Source: Microbacterium forte (GTDB lineage Bacteria; Actinomycetota; Actinomycetes; Actinomycetales; Microbacteriaceae). From it: a DNA stretch of 64,000 nt. Of the stretch, positions 54,689 through 63,451 are shown piece by piece. The stretch is taken from positions 434,001 to 498,000 of the forward strand of contig NZ_CP116871.1 in the NCBI RefSeq assembly GCF_031885415.1. Direction: 5' to 3'. The position numbers and the translations under genes were made by a program. Position 1 is the stretch's first letter, and each line of letters begins with the position of its first letter. The notes under the pieces were generated by a model that worked only from the letters and a program-made list of their open reading frames with translations, was not told the DNA's origin and ran no database searches.

Positions 54689-55773
54689 GTACGACAACCA
54701 TCAGCGTGACGGGGGAGAACCCCTACGACATCGCCATCGGACGCGGCATCCTCGACCGGGTGTCGGAGGCGCTCGATCCCGGAGTGCGCAAGGTCCTCGT
54801 CGTCCACCCGCCCACGCTCGCCGCCCGCGCGGCGGAGCTGCGGGATCGGCTGCTCGCCGACGTCGAGAACGGTCAGCGAGAGGTTCTGCTCGCAGAGGTG
54901 CCTGATGCCGAGCAGGGCAAGCGCATCGAGGTGGCCGCCTTCTGCTGGCAGGTGATGGGACAGGCCGACTTCACCCGTTCGGACGCCGTCGTCGGATACG
55001 GCGGCGGCGCCGTGACCGATCTCGCCGGCTTCGTCGCGGCGACCTGGCTGCGGGGGGTGCAGCTCGTCCAGGTGCCCACCACCGTGCTCGGCCTCGTGGA
55101 CGCATCGGTGGGCGGCAAGACCGGGATCAACACCGCCGAGGGCAAGAACCTCGTCGGCGCTTTCTGGGCACCTCGCGCGGTGATCGGCGACCTCGACGAG
55201 CTCGCCAGCCTCAGCCCGAACGAGGCGACCGCGGGCTTCGCCGAGGTCGTGAAGGCCGGATTCATCTGGGCGCCCGAGATCCTCGACATCATCGAAGCGG
55301 ACCCCGCGCGCGCCGTCGACTCGACGACACCCGAGTTCCGTCGGGCGATCGAACTCGCCATCGACATGAAGGCGCAGGTCGTCTCCGACGACTTCCGCGA
55401 AGCGGGCCAGCGCGAGATCCTCAACTACGGCCACACCCTCGGCCACGCGATCGAGCATGCCGAGCGATACCGCTGGCGCCACGGTGCGGCGGTCTCGATC
55501 GGCATGCTGTACGCGGCTGAGCTGTCGCGACTCGCCGGCCGACTGTCGGACTCCGCCGCCGAGCGTCACCGCACGATCCTCGACTCGCTCGGGCTGCCGA
55601 CCGGCTATCGTGCCGGTGCATGGCCACAGCTGCTCGCGACGATGCAGCGCGACAAGAAGAGCCGGGGTGGCATGCTGCGGTTCATCCTCCTCGACGACAT
55701 CGCCAAGCCCACCGTGCTGCAGGCGCCGGACGAGTCGCTGCTCTTCGCCGCCTACCAGGAGATCGGCGAATGA
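54685..55773 (+). CDS. aroB: 3-Dehydroquinate synthase
   Basis: 362 residues. Cyclises DAHP to 3-dehydroquinate, NAD- and metal-dependent. [39 protein letters not shown], and metal ligands in [10 protein letters not shown] and [23 protein letters not shown] 54685 has GGAGGAG upstream; the in-frame ATG at 54667 is inside aroK. ATGA overlaps on both sides. Confidence 0.97.
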   Translation: MSTTTISVTGENPYDIAIGRGILDRVSEALDPGVRKVLVVHPPTLAARAAELRDRLLADVENGQREVLLAEVPDAEQGKRIEVAAFCWQVMGQADFTRSDAVVGYGGGAVTDLAGFVAATWLRGVQLVQVPTTVLGLVDASVGGKTGINTAEGKNLVGAFWAPRAVIGDLDELASLSPNEATAGFAEVVKAGFIWAPEILDIIEADPARAVDSTTPEFRRAIELAIDMKAQVVSDDFREAGQREILNYGHTLGHAIEHAERYRWRHGAAVSIGMLYAAELSRLAGRLSDSAAERHRTILDSLGLPTGYRAGAWPQLLATMQRDKKSRGGMLRFILLDDIAKPTVLQAPDESLLFAAYQEIGE

Positions 55774-56207
55774 CCCGTCGCATCCTGCTCGTCAACGGTC
55801 CGAACCTCAACCTGCTCGGCAGCCGCGAGCCCGAGGTCTACGGCACGGCGACACTCGCCGATGTCGAGAAGCTCACCGCTGCGGCCGCCGAGGCGGAGGG
55901 CTTCGAGCTCCGGGCGCTGCAGAGCAATCACGAGGGGGTGCTGATCGATGCCATCCACGCCGCGAGGGAGGACTGCACTGCGATCATCATCAACCCAGGC
56001 GGGCTCACGCACACGAGTGTGGCGCTGCGCGACGCCCTGACCGGCGTCGCTCTGCCCTTCGCCGAGGTGCACATCTCCGACGTGTACGCGCGGGAGGAGT
56101 TCCGGCACCATTCCTACCTCCACGATGTGGCAGCGGTGCGTGTGATCGGCGAGGGCGTCGACGGCTACGCGAGCGCTGTGCGGCAGCTCGCAGCGCTCAT
56201 CGCGTAG
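55770..56207 (+). CDS. aroQ: 3-Dehydroquinate dehydratase, type II
   Basis: 145 residues. Dehydrates 3-dehydroquinate to 3-dehydroshikimate. Catalytic elements: [17 protein letters not shown] with the Tyr, [17 protein letters not shown], and [19 protein letters not shown] with the His. With aroE, aroC, aroK and aroB the pathway is complete except DAHP synthase and EPSP synthase. A TAGAAT (56205-56210) across its stop is the likely -10 of efp. Confidence 0.97.
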   Translation: MTRRILLVNGPNLNLLGSREPEVYGTATLADVEKLTAAAAEAEGFELRALQSNHEGVLIDAIHAAREDCTAIIINPGGLTHTSVALRDALTGVALPFAEVHISDVYAREEFRHHSYLHDVAAVRVIGEGVDGYASAVRQLAALIA

Positions 56208-56282
56208 AATCGACTCTCGGCCCACCCCAGTCCACCTCGGACGCGAGCGGCCCCCAGACTCTAGAAACGGAAAGTCCAGCGC

Positions 56283-56843
56283 ATGGCATCTACCGCAGAC
56301 ATCAAGAACGGCGTCGTCCTCAACATCGAGCGGCAGCTCTGGAGCGTCGTCGAGTTCCAGCACGTCAAGCCCGGCAAGGGCGGCGCGTTCGTCCGCACGA
56401 AGCTCAAGAACGTGATGAGCGGCAAGGTCGTCGACAAGACGTTCAACGCCGGCGCGAAGATCGAGATCGAGAATGTCGACCGTCGCGACTACACCTACCT
56501 GTACACCGATGGTGACGGGTACGTCTTCATGGACCAGACCGACTACGACCAGATCACTGTCCCCGCGGCGACCGTCGGCGATGCGAAGAACTTCCTGCTC
56601 GAGAACCAGCAGGTCACGATCGCGCTCAACAACGGCAACCCGCTGTACATCGATCTGCCGGCGTCCGTGATCCTCGAGATCACCTACTCCGAGCCGGGCG
56701 TGCAGGGCGACCGCTCGTCGGCCGGCACCAAGCCCGCCACGCTCGAGACGGGTTACGAGATCCAGGTGCCGCTGTTCGTGGAGACCGGCACCAAGGTCAA
56801 GGTCGACACGCGCACCGGCGACTACCTCGGTCGCGAGAAGTAA
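56283..56843 (+). CDS. efp: Elongation factor P
   Basis: 186 residues. Relieves ribosome stalling at proline runs. The tip loop is [17 protein letters not shown]: the residue at the modification site is Lys in PGKGG, flanked by Gly, with no epmAB in the window. GGAAAG is 7 bases before the ATG; leader about 66 bases. Followed by nusB after 3 bases. Confidence 0.97.
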   Translation: MASTADIKNGVVLNIERQLWSVVEFQHVKPGKGGAFVRTKLKNVMSGKVVDKTFNAGAKIEIENVDRRDYTYLYTDGDGYVFMDQTDYDQITVPAATVGDAKNFLLENQQVTIALNNGNPLYIDLPASVILEITYSEPGVQGDRSSAGTKPATLETGYEIQVPLFVETGTKVKVDTRTGDYLGREK

Positions 56844-56846
56844 GGC

Positions 56847-57257
56847 GTGAGCGCCCGTACGAAGGCGCGCAAGCGCGCACTCGACATCCTGTTCTCCGCC
56901 GACGTCCGTGGCGACGAGGTCGCGGTGGCCCTGGCCGCCGAAGCCAAGCGCGCCGCGAGCGAACCCGCCCGCGAGGCCTCCTGGCTGTACGCGCGCGAAG
57001 TCGTAGACGGCATCATCGACCACCGCGACGAGATCGACGAGCTCATCACGACGCACAGTCGAGACTGGAAGCTCGAGCGGATGCCCGCGGTCGACCGCGC
57101 GCTGCTGCGCATCGGCGTCTGGGAGATCCTGTTCAACGCCGAGGTGCCGACGGCCGTCGCCATCGATGAGGCGGTCGAGCTCGCCAAGGAGTTCTCCACC
57201 GACGATTCGGGCGCATTCGTGCACGGCGTGCTCGCCCGCGTCTCTCGCGCGGCCTGA
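56847..57257 (+). CDS. nusB: Transcription antitermination factor NusB
   Basis: 136 residues from GTG 56847. Helical RNA-binding protein acting in rRNA antitermination with NusE. RTKARKRALDILFSADVRG and WKLERMPAVDRALLRIGVWE are typical, as is PTAVAIDEAVELAKEFSTDD. Adjacent to efp, as in many Actinobacteria. Confidence 0.96.
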   Translation: MSARTKARKRALDILFSADVRGDEVAVALAAEAKRAASEPAREASWLYAREVVDGIIDHRDEIDELITTHSRDWKLERMPAVDRALLRIGVWEILFNAEVPTAVAIDEAVELAKEFSTDDSGAFVHGVLARVSRAA

Positions 57258-57313
57258 GCGACGACTCAGGACGCGGTCTCCGAGATGTCGGAGGCCCTGG
57301 GAAGGATGGGGTC

Positions 57314-60300
57314 ATGCCCGCGCCGCACGTCGATCTTCGGGATCTCATGCAGATCACCGATGCGGGTGGTTATCAACGCGGTCTCGCCTATTTCCGCGAG
57401 GGCAACGTGCTCGACGTGGTCTGGCATGAGGATCTCCTCGAACTCGAGGGGCATGTTCGCGGCAGCTCCGATGCCCAGTATGTGACCGAGATCCTCTTCC
57501 ACTCGTCGAACGGGACGAGGCGTCCGAGGACGACTCGCTGCTCGTGCCCGGTGGGCAGCGGCTGCAAGCACGTCGTCGCGACGCTGCTCGCGTCCAACGT
57601 GCACGAGTACTCCCAGCAGGCGGCGGCTCTTCAGCGTCAGCCCGAGGTTCAACCCGAGTCAGTCGCGCCCCGCAGCGCTGCGGCGACGTCGTGGCGCAGT
57701 CTGCTCGACCCGTCGGTCTCTCGGCACCCCCAGCGCCTCGCGCTCGGGATCGAGCTGCGGCACCGCGAGTCCCGCAGCGAGAACCACTGGGGACCACGCC
57801 CCGTTCGTGCTGCGACGGCACGCGATCTGGCACGTCCGAACGGGGAGCTGCTGCTGGCGATCCGTCCGATGATGCGCAGTGCGCAGACCGGCGCCTGGAT
57901 CCAGGGAGGCGCAGGCTGGGATGCCGTCCGGCGCGACGCCTCACAGTTCGGTCGCGATCAGAACCGCTGGTTCGGCGACCTGCTCAGCATCTCGCGGGAT
58001 TCGCTGCTCTCCGGCAACGCCGGCGAATGGCTCGTCCTCGACCAGGTCGAGTCCCCTCTGCTCTGGCGGCACCTCCGATCGGGCGCCGAGCTCGGCATCC
58101 CGCTCGTCGCGAGTCAGAAGAGCGCCTCGGTGCGCATCGCGGCCGGCGCGGAGGTCTCGACACGCATCACTCGAACGGACGACGGCTCTCTGGCGGTGTC
58201 CGCGGACGTGCGCATCGACGATCGAGAGGTTCCTGACCGGGAGGTGCATCCGATCGGCCGCACGGGGGTGTACTCGGTCGGCCTCGTGGGCGCACGGATC
58301 GAGATCGTCCTCGCCGAGGTGTCGCTGAGCGAGCAGACGCGCGCACTGCTCGCGGCACCCGATCCGATCGTCGTGCCCTCCGACGACGAGAAGGCGTTCA
58401 TCGCCGACGCGTATCCGCTGCTGGCGAGACGAAGCACCGTGCGCACGGTCGGCGCGGTCGCGCTCCCCGACGTTCCCGAGCCGGAGCCCGTGTTGACCGT
58501 CAGCTACGAGCGCGGCGATGTCGTGAGCTACACGTTCGAATGGTCATACGGTCAGTTCGGGCGCGTGCCGTTCGCCTGGAACGACGCAGCAGTGCGCGAC
58601 GCCGCCGTCGAGACCGCCAAGAGGGCGGCGATCGAGGCTGCGTGGCAGGAGTTCCGCACGACGAGCTTCAGGCCGAGCGGTTCCTTCCATGACATCGACG
58701 CGGCGGCGTTCGTCGCGGAGGGGGTTCCCGCACTCGAGGCGGTGGGAGTCCGCGTCGAATCGAGCGGAGAGCGCAAGGCGTACCGCGAGCTGATCGGCGA
58801 TCCGCAGGTCAAGGTCACGACCGTCGAGTCGACTGACTCCGACTGGTTCGATCTCGGCATCCTCGTGACGATCGACGGCCGGACGATCCCCTTCGGGCCG
58901 CTGTTCACGGCACTGAGCAAGGGGCGCAAGAAGCTGCTCCTCTCCGATGGCGGGTACTTCTCACTCAACCACCCGTCGCTGGATCGTCTCCGTGACCTCA
59001 TCGAGGAGGCGGGCGAGCTCGACGAGTGGGAGACGGGTCCCCGGATCAGTCGCTACCAGACCGATCTCTGGGAGGAGTTCGAGGATCTCGCAGACGAGGC
59101 CGAGCCTGCCGTCAGCTGGCGCGCCACGGCTGACGGGCTTCGTCAGGCCACCGGTGTCCCCCCGACGCCCGTGCCCGAGGGGGTTCAGGCGGAGTTGCGC
59201 CCCTATCAGAAGACCGGCTTCGACTGGCTGGTCTTCCTGTGGCGTCATCGGCTGGGCGGAATCCTCGCCGACGACATGGGTCTCGGCAAGACCCTGCAGC
59301 TCCTGACGTTCGTGCAGCACACGAGGGATGCCGGCGAGACGCGGCCGTTCCTCGTGCTCGCGCCCACGTCGGTGCTGAGCACCTGGCGGTCGGAGGCCGC
59401 GCGATTCACTCCGGGGCTTCGCGTGTCGATCGTCGACAGCACGAGCGGAAAACGCGCTGACGTGCTGAGGGCGGCGGCACGGTCGAGCGATCTCGTCGTC
59501 AGCTCGTACACGGTCGCACGACTCGACGAAGAGGAGTTCCGCGAGGTCGAGTGGGCCGGGCTGATCCTCGACGAGGCCCAGTTCGTCAAGAACCCCAAGA
59601 CGAGACTCCACCGCGCCATCTCGACGTTCCGTGCCGACGTCACGTACGCCGTGACCGGCACGCCGATGGAGAACAGCCTCTCCGAGCTGTGGTCGCTTCT
59701 CAAACTCGCCGCGCCGGGGCTCTTCCCCTCGGCGCGGAAGTTCAAGGACCGCTACATCCAGCCGATCGAGAAGGGGAAGGTGCCCGAGAACGAGGAGGGC
59801 GGCGAGTATCGCGCTCGGCGCCTCGCCCAGCTCCGTCGTCGCGTCAGGCCTCTGATGCTGCGGCGCACGAAGGAGCTCGTGGCGCCCGATCTCCCTGCCA
59901 AGCAGGAGCAGCTTCTCGAGGTCGAGATGAGCCCGGAGCACAAGGCGCTCTACGACGTCGTGCTGCAGCGCGAGCGTCAGAAGGTCCTGGGGCTGATCGA
60001 CGATCTCGATCGCAACCGCTTCATCGTGTTCCGCTCTCTCACGCTGCTGCGGATGCTGAGCCTCGCACCTGCGTTGGTCGACGAAGCCGATGCGGACATC
60101 GGCTCGAGCAAGCTCGACACGCTTCTCGAGCGAGTGGTCGAGCTGCAGGCCGAGGGGCACCGCGCGCTCGTCTTCAGCCAGTTCACCTCGTTCCTCGATC
60201 TCGCAGCTGCTCGTCTCGAGGCCGCCGGCGTCCCGTATGCGCATCTCGACGGCTCGACGCGGCGCAGAGAGCAGGTGATCGACGGGTTCAAGGCGGGGGA

Positions 60301-60613
60301 GCAGCCGGTGTTCCTGATCAGTCTGAAGGCCGGTGGGTTCGGACTCACGCTGACCGAAGCCGACTATGTCTTCCTTCTCGATCCCTGGTGGAACCCGGCC
60401 GCCGAAGAGCAGGCGATCGACCGCACGCATCGCATCGGGCAGACGAATCAGGTGTTCGTCTATCGGATGATCTCGACCGGCACGATCGAGGAGAAGGTCC
60501 TCGAGCTTCAGCGCCGCAAGGCCAGGCTCTTCACCGCGGTGATGGACGACGACGAGCTCTTCGCGCAGTCGCTCACGGCGGACGACATCAAGGGTCTGTT
60601 CGACGAGGCCTGA
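57314..60613 (+). CDS. SNF2/Rad54-type helicase with N-terminal SWIM zinc finger
   Basis: 1099 residues. The SWIM finger (CxCxnCxH) is TRCSCPVGSGCKHVVATLL at about residue 73. A DUF-type middle region follows, then a SNF2 ATPase: Walker A in LADDMGLGKTLQLL (about 655), DEAQ box LILDEAQFVKN (about 755), motif III AVTGTPMENSLSELW, and C-terminal helicase motifs (VFSQFTSFLDLAA; GGFGLTLTEADYV; DRTHRIGQTNQV). Translocates on DNA; role unknown, perhaps transcription or repair-linked, as for HepA relatives. ATG 57314, GGAAGG about 8 bases upstream. Confidence 0.93.
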   Translation: MPAPHVDLRDLMQITDAGGYQRGLAYFREGNVLDVVWHEDLLELEGHVRGSSDAQYVTEILFHSSNGTRRPRTTRCSCPVGSGCKHVVATLLASNVHEYSQQAAALQRQPEVQPESVAPRSAAATSWRSLLDPSVSRHPQRLALGIELRHRESRSENHWGPRPVRAATARDLARPNGELLLAIRPMMRSAQTGAWIQGGAGWDAVRRDASQFGRDQNRWFGDLLSISRDSLLSGNAGEWLVLDQVESPLLWRHLRSGAELGIPLVASQKSASVRIAAGAEVSTRITRTDDGSLAVSADVRIDDREVPDREVHPIGRTGVYSVGLVGARIEIVLAEVSLSEQTRALLAAPDPIVVPSDDEKAFIADAYPLLARRSTVRTVGAVALPDVPEPEPVLTVSYERGDVVSYTFEWSYGQFGRVPFAWNDAAVRDAAVETAKRAAIEAAWQEFRTTSFRPSGSFHDIDAAAFVAEGVPALEAVGVRVESSGERKAYRELIGDPQVKVTTVESTDSDWFDLGILVTIDGRTIPFGPLFTALSKGRKKLLLSDGGYFSLNHPSLDRLRDLIEEAGELDEWETGPRISRYQTDLWEEFEDLADEAEPAVSWRATADGLRQATGVPPTPVPEGVQAELRPYQKTGFDWLVFLWRHRLGGILADDMGLGKTLQLLTFVQHTRDAGETRPFLVLAPTSVLSTWRSEAARFTPGLRVSIVDSTSGKRADVLRAAARSSDLVVSSYTVARLDEEEFREVEWAGLILDEAQFVKNPKTRLHRAISTFRADVTYAVTGTPMENSLSELWSLLKLAAPGLFPSARKFKDRYIQPIEKGKVPENEEGGEYRARRLAQLRRRVRPLMLRRTKELVAPDLPAKQEQLLEVEMSPEHKALYDVVLQRERQKVLGLIDDLDRNRFIVFRSLTLLRMLSLAPALVDEADADIGSSKLDTLLERVVELQAEGHRALVFSQFTSFLDLAAARLEAAGVPYAHLDGSTRRREQVIDGFKAGEQPVFLISLKAGGFGLTLTEADYVFLLDPWWNPAAEEQAIDRTHRIGQTNQVFVYRMISTGTIEEKVLELQRRKARLFTAVMDDDELFAQSLTADDIKGLFDEA

Positions 60614-60688
60614 TTTGTTCCGGCCGGGTCACCGCATCCGTCCAGCACCCCGTCGGTAGAATCGAACGGCTCACTTCAGGAGGAATGC

Positions 60689-62266
60689 ATGCGGATCACG
60701 GGACTCGGCCACGCCGGGATGTTCATCGAGACAGTCGGCGGGAACATCATCTGCGACCCGGTTCTCGGGCCCTCGTTCTTCGGCTCGTGGTTCCCGTTCC
60801 CCGACAACCGCGCTCTCGACTGGGAGCGGTTCGGCCGCGAGGCGGACTTCCTCTACATCTCTCACCGGCACCGCGACCACTTCGACCCGACGCTGCTCGA
60901 GCGCTACATCCGCAAGGACATCGAGGTGCTGCTGCCCGAGTACCCCATCGATGACCTCGAACAGGACATCAGGGCACTGGGATACACGAACATCACCTAC
61001 GCCCCGGCGGGCAAGATCATCGAGCGCGGTGATCTCAAGATCATGATCACGCCGTTGCGAGCGCCGAGTGACGGCCCCATCGGCGACTCGTCGCTGAGCG
61101 TCGACGACGGCACCGGATCGGTGCTCAACCAGAACGACTCCCACCCCCTCGACCTCGACACGCTGCTGCACTTCGGCAAGCCCGACGCGTACTTCACGCA
61201 GGTCTCGGGTGCGATCTGGTGGCCCATGGTCTACGACCTGCCGATGGACGCGAAGCAGAACTTCGCGAAGCTCAAGCGAGACGCGCAGAACAAGCGAGCG
61301 ATGTACTACATCGACAAGGTGGACGCTCCGCACGTCTTCCCGATGGCAGGGCCGCCCATGTTCCTGCGCGACGATCTCTTCGACTTCAACGGGGTCGGAC
61401 GCAACGGTGAGTCCATCTTCACGGACCAGAAGCAGTTCCTCGCCCACATGAAGGAGCTCTCCCCGCAGTACGACGGGCATCTGTTCGTTCCGGGGACGGT
61501 CGTGACCGTCGACGCCGGTCAGGTGTCGACCGAGCAGACGCTGTACACCGAGGCGGAGCTCGCCCACATCTTCGATGCGAAGTGGGACTACCTCGACGAG
61601 CAGCGGGCGTCCCGCCAGCAGGAGATCCTCGATGAGGAGGCTTCTCGCGCAGAGGTCCTTCCTGCCGCCGAGATGCTCGATGAGCTGAAGGCCTGGTGGG
61701 AGCCGCTGCTGAAGAAGTCGCGCACCATCCGCCTCGGAGTCGGTGGCTGCGTGCGATTCAGGATCGGCGACCTCGACATGGTCGTGGACTTCCCTCGGGC
61801 GAAGGTCCGCGAGTATGCGGGCGAGGAGTGCATCTACTGGTACACGATCCCCGCTGATCTCGTCTCGACGAACATCCGCGATCATGAGATCGACTGGTCG
61901 AACTCGATCTTCCTCTCCATGCAGTTCCAGGTGGGACGCAGCGGCAAGTTCAACGAGTTCCTGACGACGTTCCTCAAGTGCCTCTCGGTCGACCGCATCG
62001 AGTACGTCGAGAACTGGTACCAGGAGCAGACGGATCAGACCGAGGACGCCGAGATCGGCGACTGGGTCGTGCAGCGCCGCTGCCCGCACCTGCGTGCCGA
62101 CCTGACCAAGACCGGCAAGGTCGACGAAGACGGCATCCTGACCTGCAGCATGCACGACTGGAAGTGGGACCTCAAGACCGGCCGCTGCCTGTCGACGAGC
62201 GGTCACCCCATCCGTTCCACGAAGATCGACGAAGTCAGCGACGCTGTGCTCAGCGAGGCCAGCTGA
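60689..62266 (+). CDS. Metallo-beta-lactamase fold protein with C-terminal Rieske 2Fe-2S domain
   Basis: 525 residues. N-terminal MBL fold with the metal-binding HRHRDHFDP (HxHxDH) at about residue 60; C-terminal Rieske motif RRCPHLRADLTKTGK and TCSMHDWKWD (CxH...CxxH, about 467-495). Between them is a long middle region with an unusual all-alpha/beta pattern. Domains are those of CMP-N-acetylneuraminate hydroxylase in a different order, so an iron-dependent oxygenase or hydrolase on an unknown substrate is possible. TAGAAT (60657-60662) and AGGAGGA before the ATG give a good expression start. The next gene follows after 1 base, so it may work with it. Confidence 0.85.
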   Translation: MRITGLGHAGMFIETVGGNIICDPVLGPSFFGSWFPFPDNRALDWERFGREADFLYISHRHRDHFDPTLLERYIRKDIEVLLPEYPIDDLEQDIRALGYTNITYAPAGKIIERGDLKIMITPLRAPSDGPIGDSSLSVDDGTGSVLNQNDSHPLDLDTLLHFGKPDAYFTQVSGAIWWPMVYDLPMDAKQNFAKLKRDAQNKRAMYYIDKVDAPHVFPMAGPPMFLRDDLFDFNGVGRNGESIFTDQKQFLAHMKELSPQYDGHLFVPGTVVTVDAGQVSTEQTLYTEAELAHIFDAKWDYLDEQRASRQQEILDEEASRAEVLPAAEMLDELKAWWEPLLKKSRTIRLGVGGCVRFRIGDLDMVVDFPRAKVREYAGEECIYWYTIPADLVSTNIRDHEIDWSNSIFLSMQFQVGRSGKFNEFLTTFLKCLSVDRIEYVENWYQEQTDQTEDAEIGDWVVQRRCPHLRADLTKTGKVDEDGILTCSMHDWKWDLKTGRCLSTSGHPIRSTKIDEVSDAVLSEAS

Positions 62267-62267
62267 C

Positions 62268-62852
62268 GTGTCACGAACCCCGCATCCGCAGGGATCGGGT
62301 CGTGATGCCCGAACGACGCGGCTCGAGTACAAGGGGCCGTTGCGCGGTGCGCGATGGATCGTGCGCTCCAACCCCGAGCGACTCGTGCGCATCGCCGCGG
62401 ACTTCTTGACCGGCGTGGGCTTCGAGCGCCGCGACGACGACTTCGACGGCAGGCTCCGCGCGCGAGGCTCGGAGTGGACGGCGACCGCGCTCGAGATCGG
62501 CGACGAGAAGGGCTCGAAGCGCAGCTGGTGGCGAGGTCTGCTGACCGACGAACTGCCCTTCCCGTTGCCCCACGCGCTGCAGCCCGTTCTGCCCCCGACC
62601 CTCGTCGTGGCCGCAGCACGCCCCGTCGCCGTCGGCGTGGCCGAGCTCGTCGTCTTCCCGCACACTTCGGCACGTGGAGATGCGACGCATGCGCGCGCAG
62701 CGGCACCACGCGTCACATCCGCCCTGGAACAAATCACCGCCGCCGCCGGGGCCGAGGGCGCGATGCTCTCGCACGAGTCACTCTCCGGCATAGCGAACGA
62801 CGGCTCGCCCGCATCGCAGGCGGTCGTTCGTGAAGTCCTGGAGTGGCGCTGA
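62268..62852 (+). CDS. Uncharacterised protein coupled to the MBL-Rieske gene
   Basis: 194 residues from GTG 62268, 1 base after the Rieske gene stop. Composition is normal; I see a basic N-terminus, a motif RWIVRSNPERLVRIAADFLTGVG, a hydrophobic patch LPPTLVVAAARPVAVGVAEL and a C-terminus with GSPASQAVVREVLEWR. No signal peptide, catalytic motif or sure membrane segment. Function unknown. The tight spacing suggests a partner or accessory role for the preceding enzyme. Ends 68 bases before pyrR. Confidence 0.7.
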   Translation: MSRTPHPQGSGRDARTTRLEYKGPLRGARWIVRSNPERLVRIAADFLTGVGFERRDDDFDGRLRARGSEWTATALEIGDEKGSKRSWWRGLLTDELPFPLPHALQPVLPPTLVVAAARPVAVGVAELVVFPHTSARGDATHARAAAPRVTSALEQITAAAGAEGAMLSHESLSGIANDGSPASQAVVREVLEWR

Positions 62853-62859
62853 GTCGCGC

Positions 62860-62920
62860 TAGACTGGGTCAATCAAGCAACCTTTAACACCGTCCTGTGA
62901 GGCGGAGAAGGGAGCGGCCG
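62860..62920 (+). promoter_or_regulatory. pyrR leader with PyrR-binding-type element
   Basis: TAGACT (62860-62865) is the likely -10. The leader has CCG-TCCTGTGAGG-CGG at 62890-62905: a 3-bp stem whose loop matches the PyrR-binding loop UCCNGNGAGG. The Shine-Dalgarno (GAAGGGAG, 62907-62914) begins 2 bases later, so PyrR bound with UMP could block translation, as reported for mycobacterial pyrR. Confidence 0.7.
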
Positions 62921-63451
62921 ATGAGTGCACGAACTGTGCTGCACGAAGCCGATATCTCGCGGGCATTGACCCGCATCGCACATGAAATCCTCGAATCCAA
63001 TCGGGGGGCTGAGAACCTCGTCCTGCTGGGAATTCCGACCCGCGGAGTCACTCTCGCCCATCGCCTGTCCGCTGTGATCGGTGAGATCGCACAGACCGCC
63101 GTTCCGGTGGGAGCGCTCGACGTCACACTCTTCCGGGATGATCTCGCGAAGCAGCCGACGCGGTCCCCTCGTCCGACGGACATCCCCGCCGGCGGCATCG
63201 ACGGCAAGACGGTCGTCCTCGTCGACGACGTGCTCTTCTCCGGCCGCAGCATCCGCGCTGCGCTCGATGCGCTGCAGTCGATCGGCCGTCCCTCGATCGT
63301 GCGCCTCGCGATCCTGGTCGATCGGGGGCACCGCGAACTGCCGATCCGGCCCGACTTCGTCGGCAAGAACATCCCGTCGTCCCGTCAGGAGCGCGTCAAC
63401 GTGCGGCTGGCCGAACATGACGGCGCCGAGGAGGTGACGATCGAAGCATGA
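62921..63451 (+). CDS. pyrR: PyrR pyrimidine operon regulator / uracil phosphoribosyltransferase
   Basis: 176 residues. Binds pyr mRNA in response to UMP; may also convert uracil to UMP. The PRPP loop is [31 protein letters not shown] and [10 protein letters not shown] are typical. ATG 62921 lies 7 bases after GGGAG. First gene of the pyr operon: the ATGA overlap couples it to pyrB. Confidence 0.97.
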   Translation: MSARTVLHEADISRALTRIAHEILESNRGAENLVLLGIPTRGVTLAHRLSAVIGEIAQTAVPVGALDVTLFRDDLAKQPTRSPRPTDIPAGGIDGKTVVLVDDVLFSGRSIRAALDALQSIGRPSIVRLAILVDRGHRELPIRPDFVGKNIPSSRQERVNVRLAEHDGAEEVTIEA

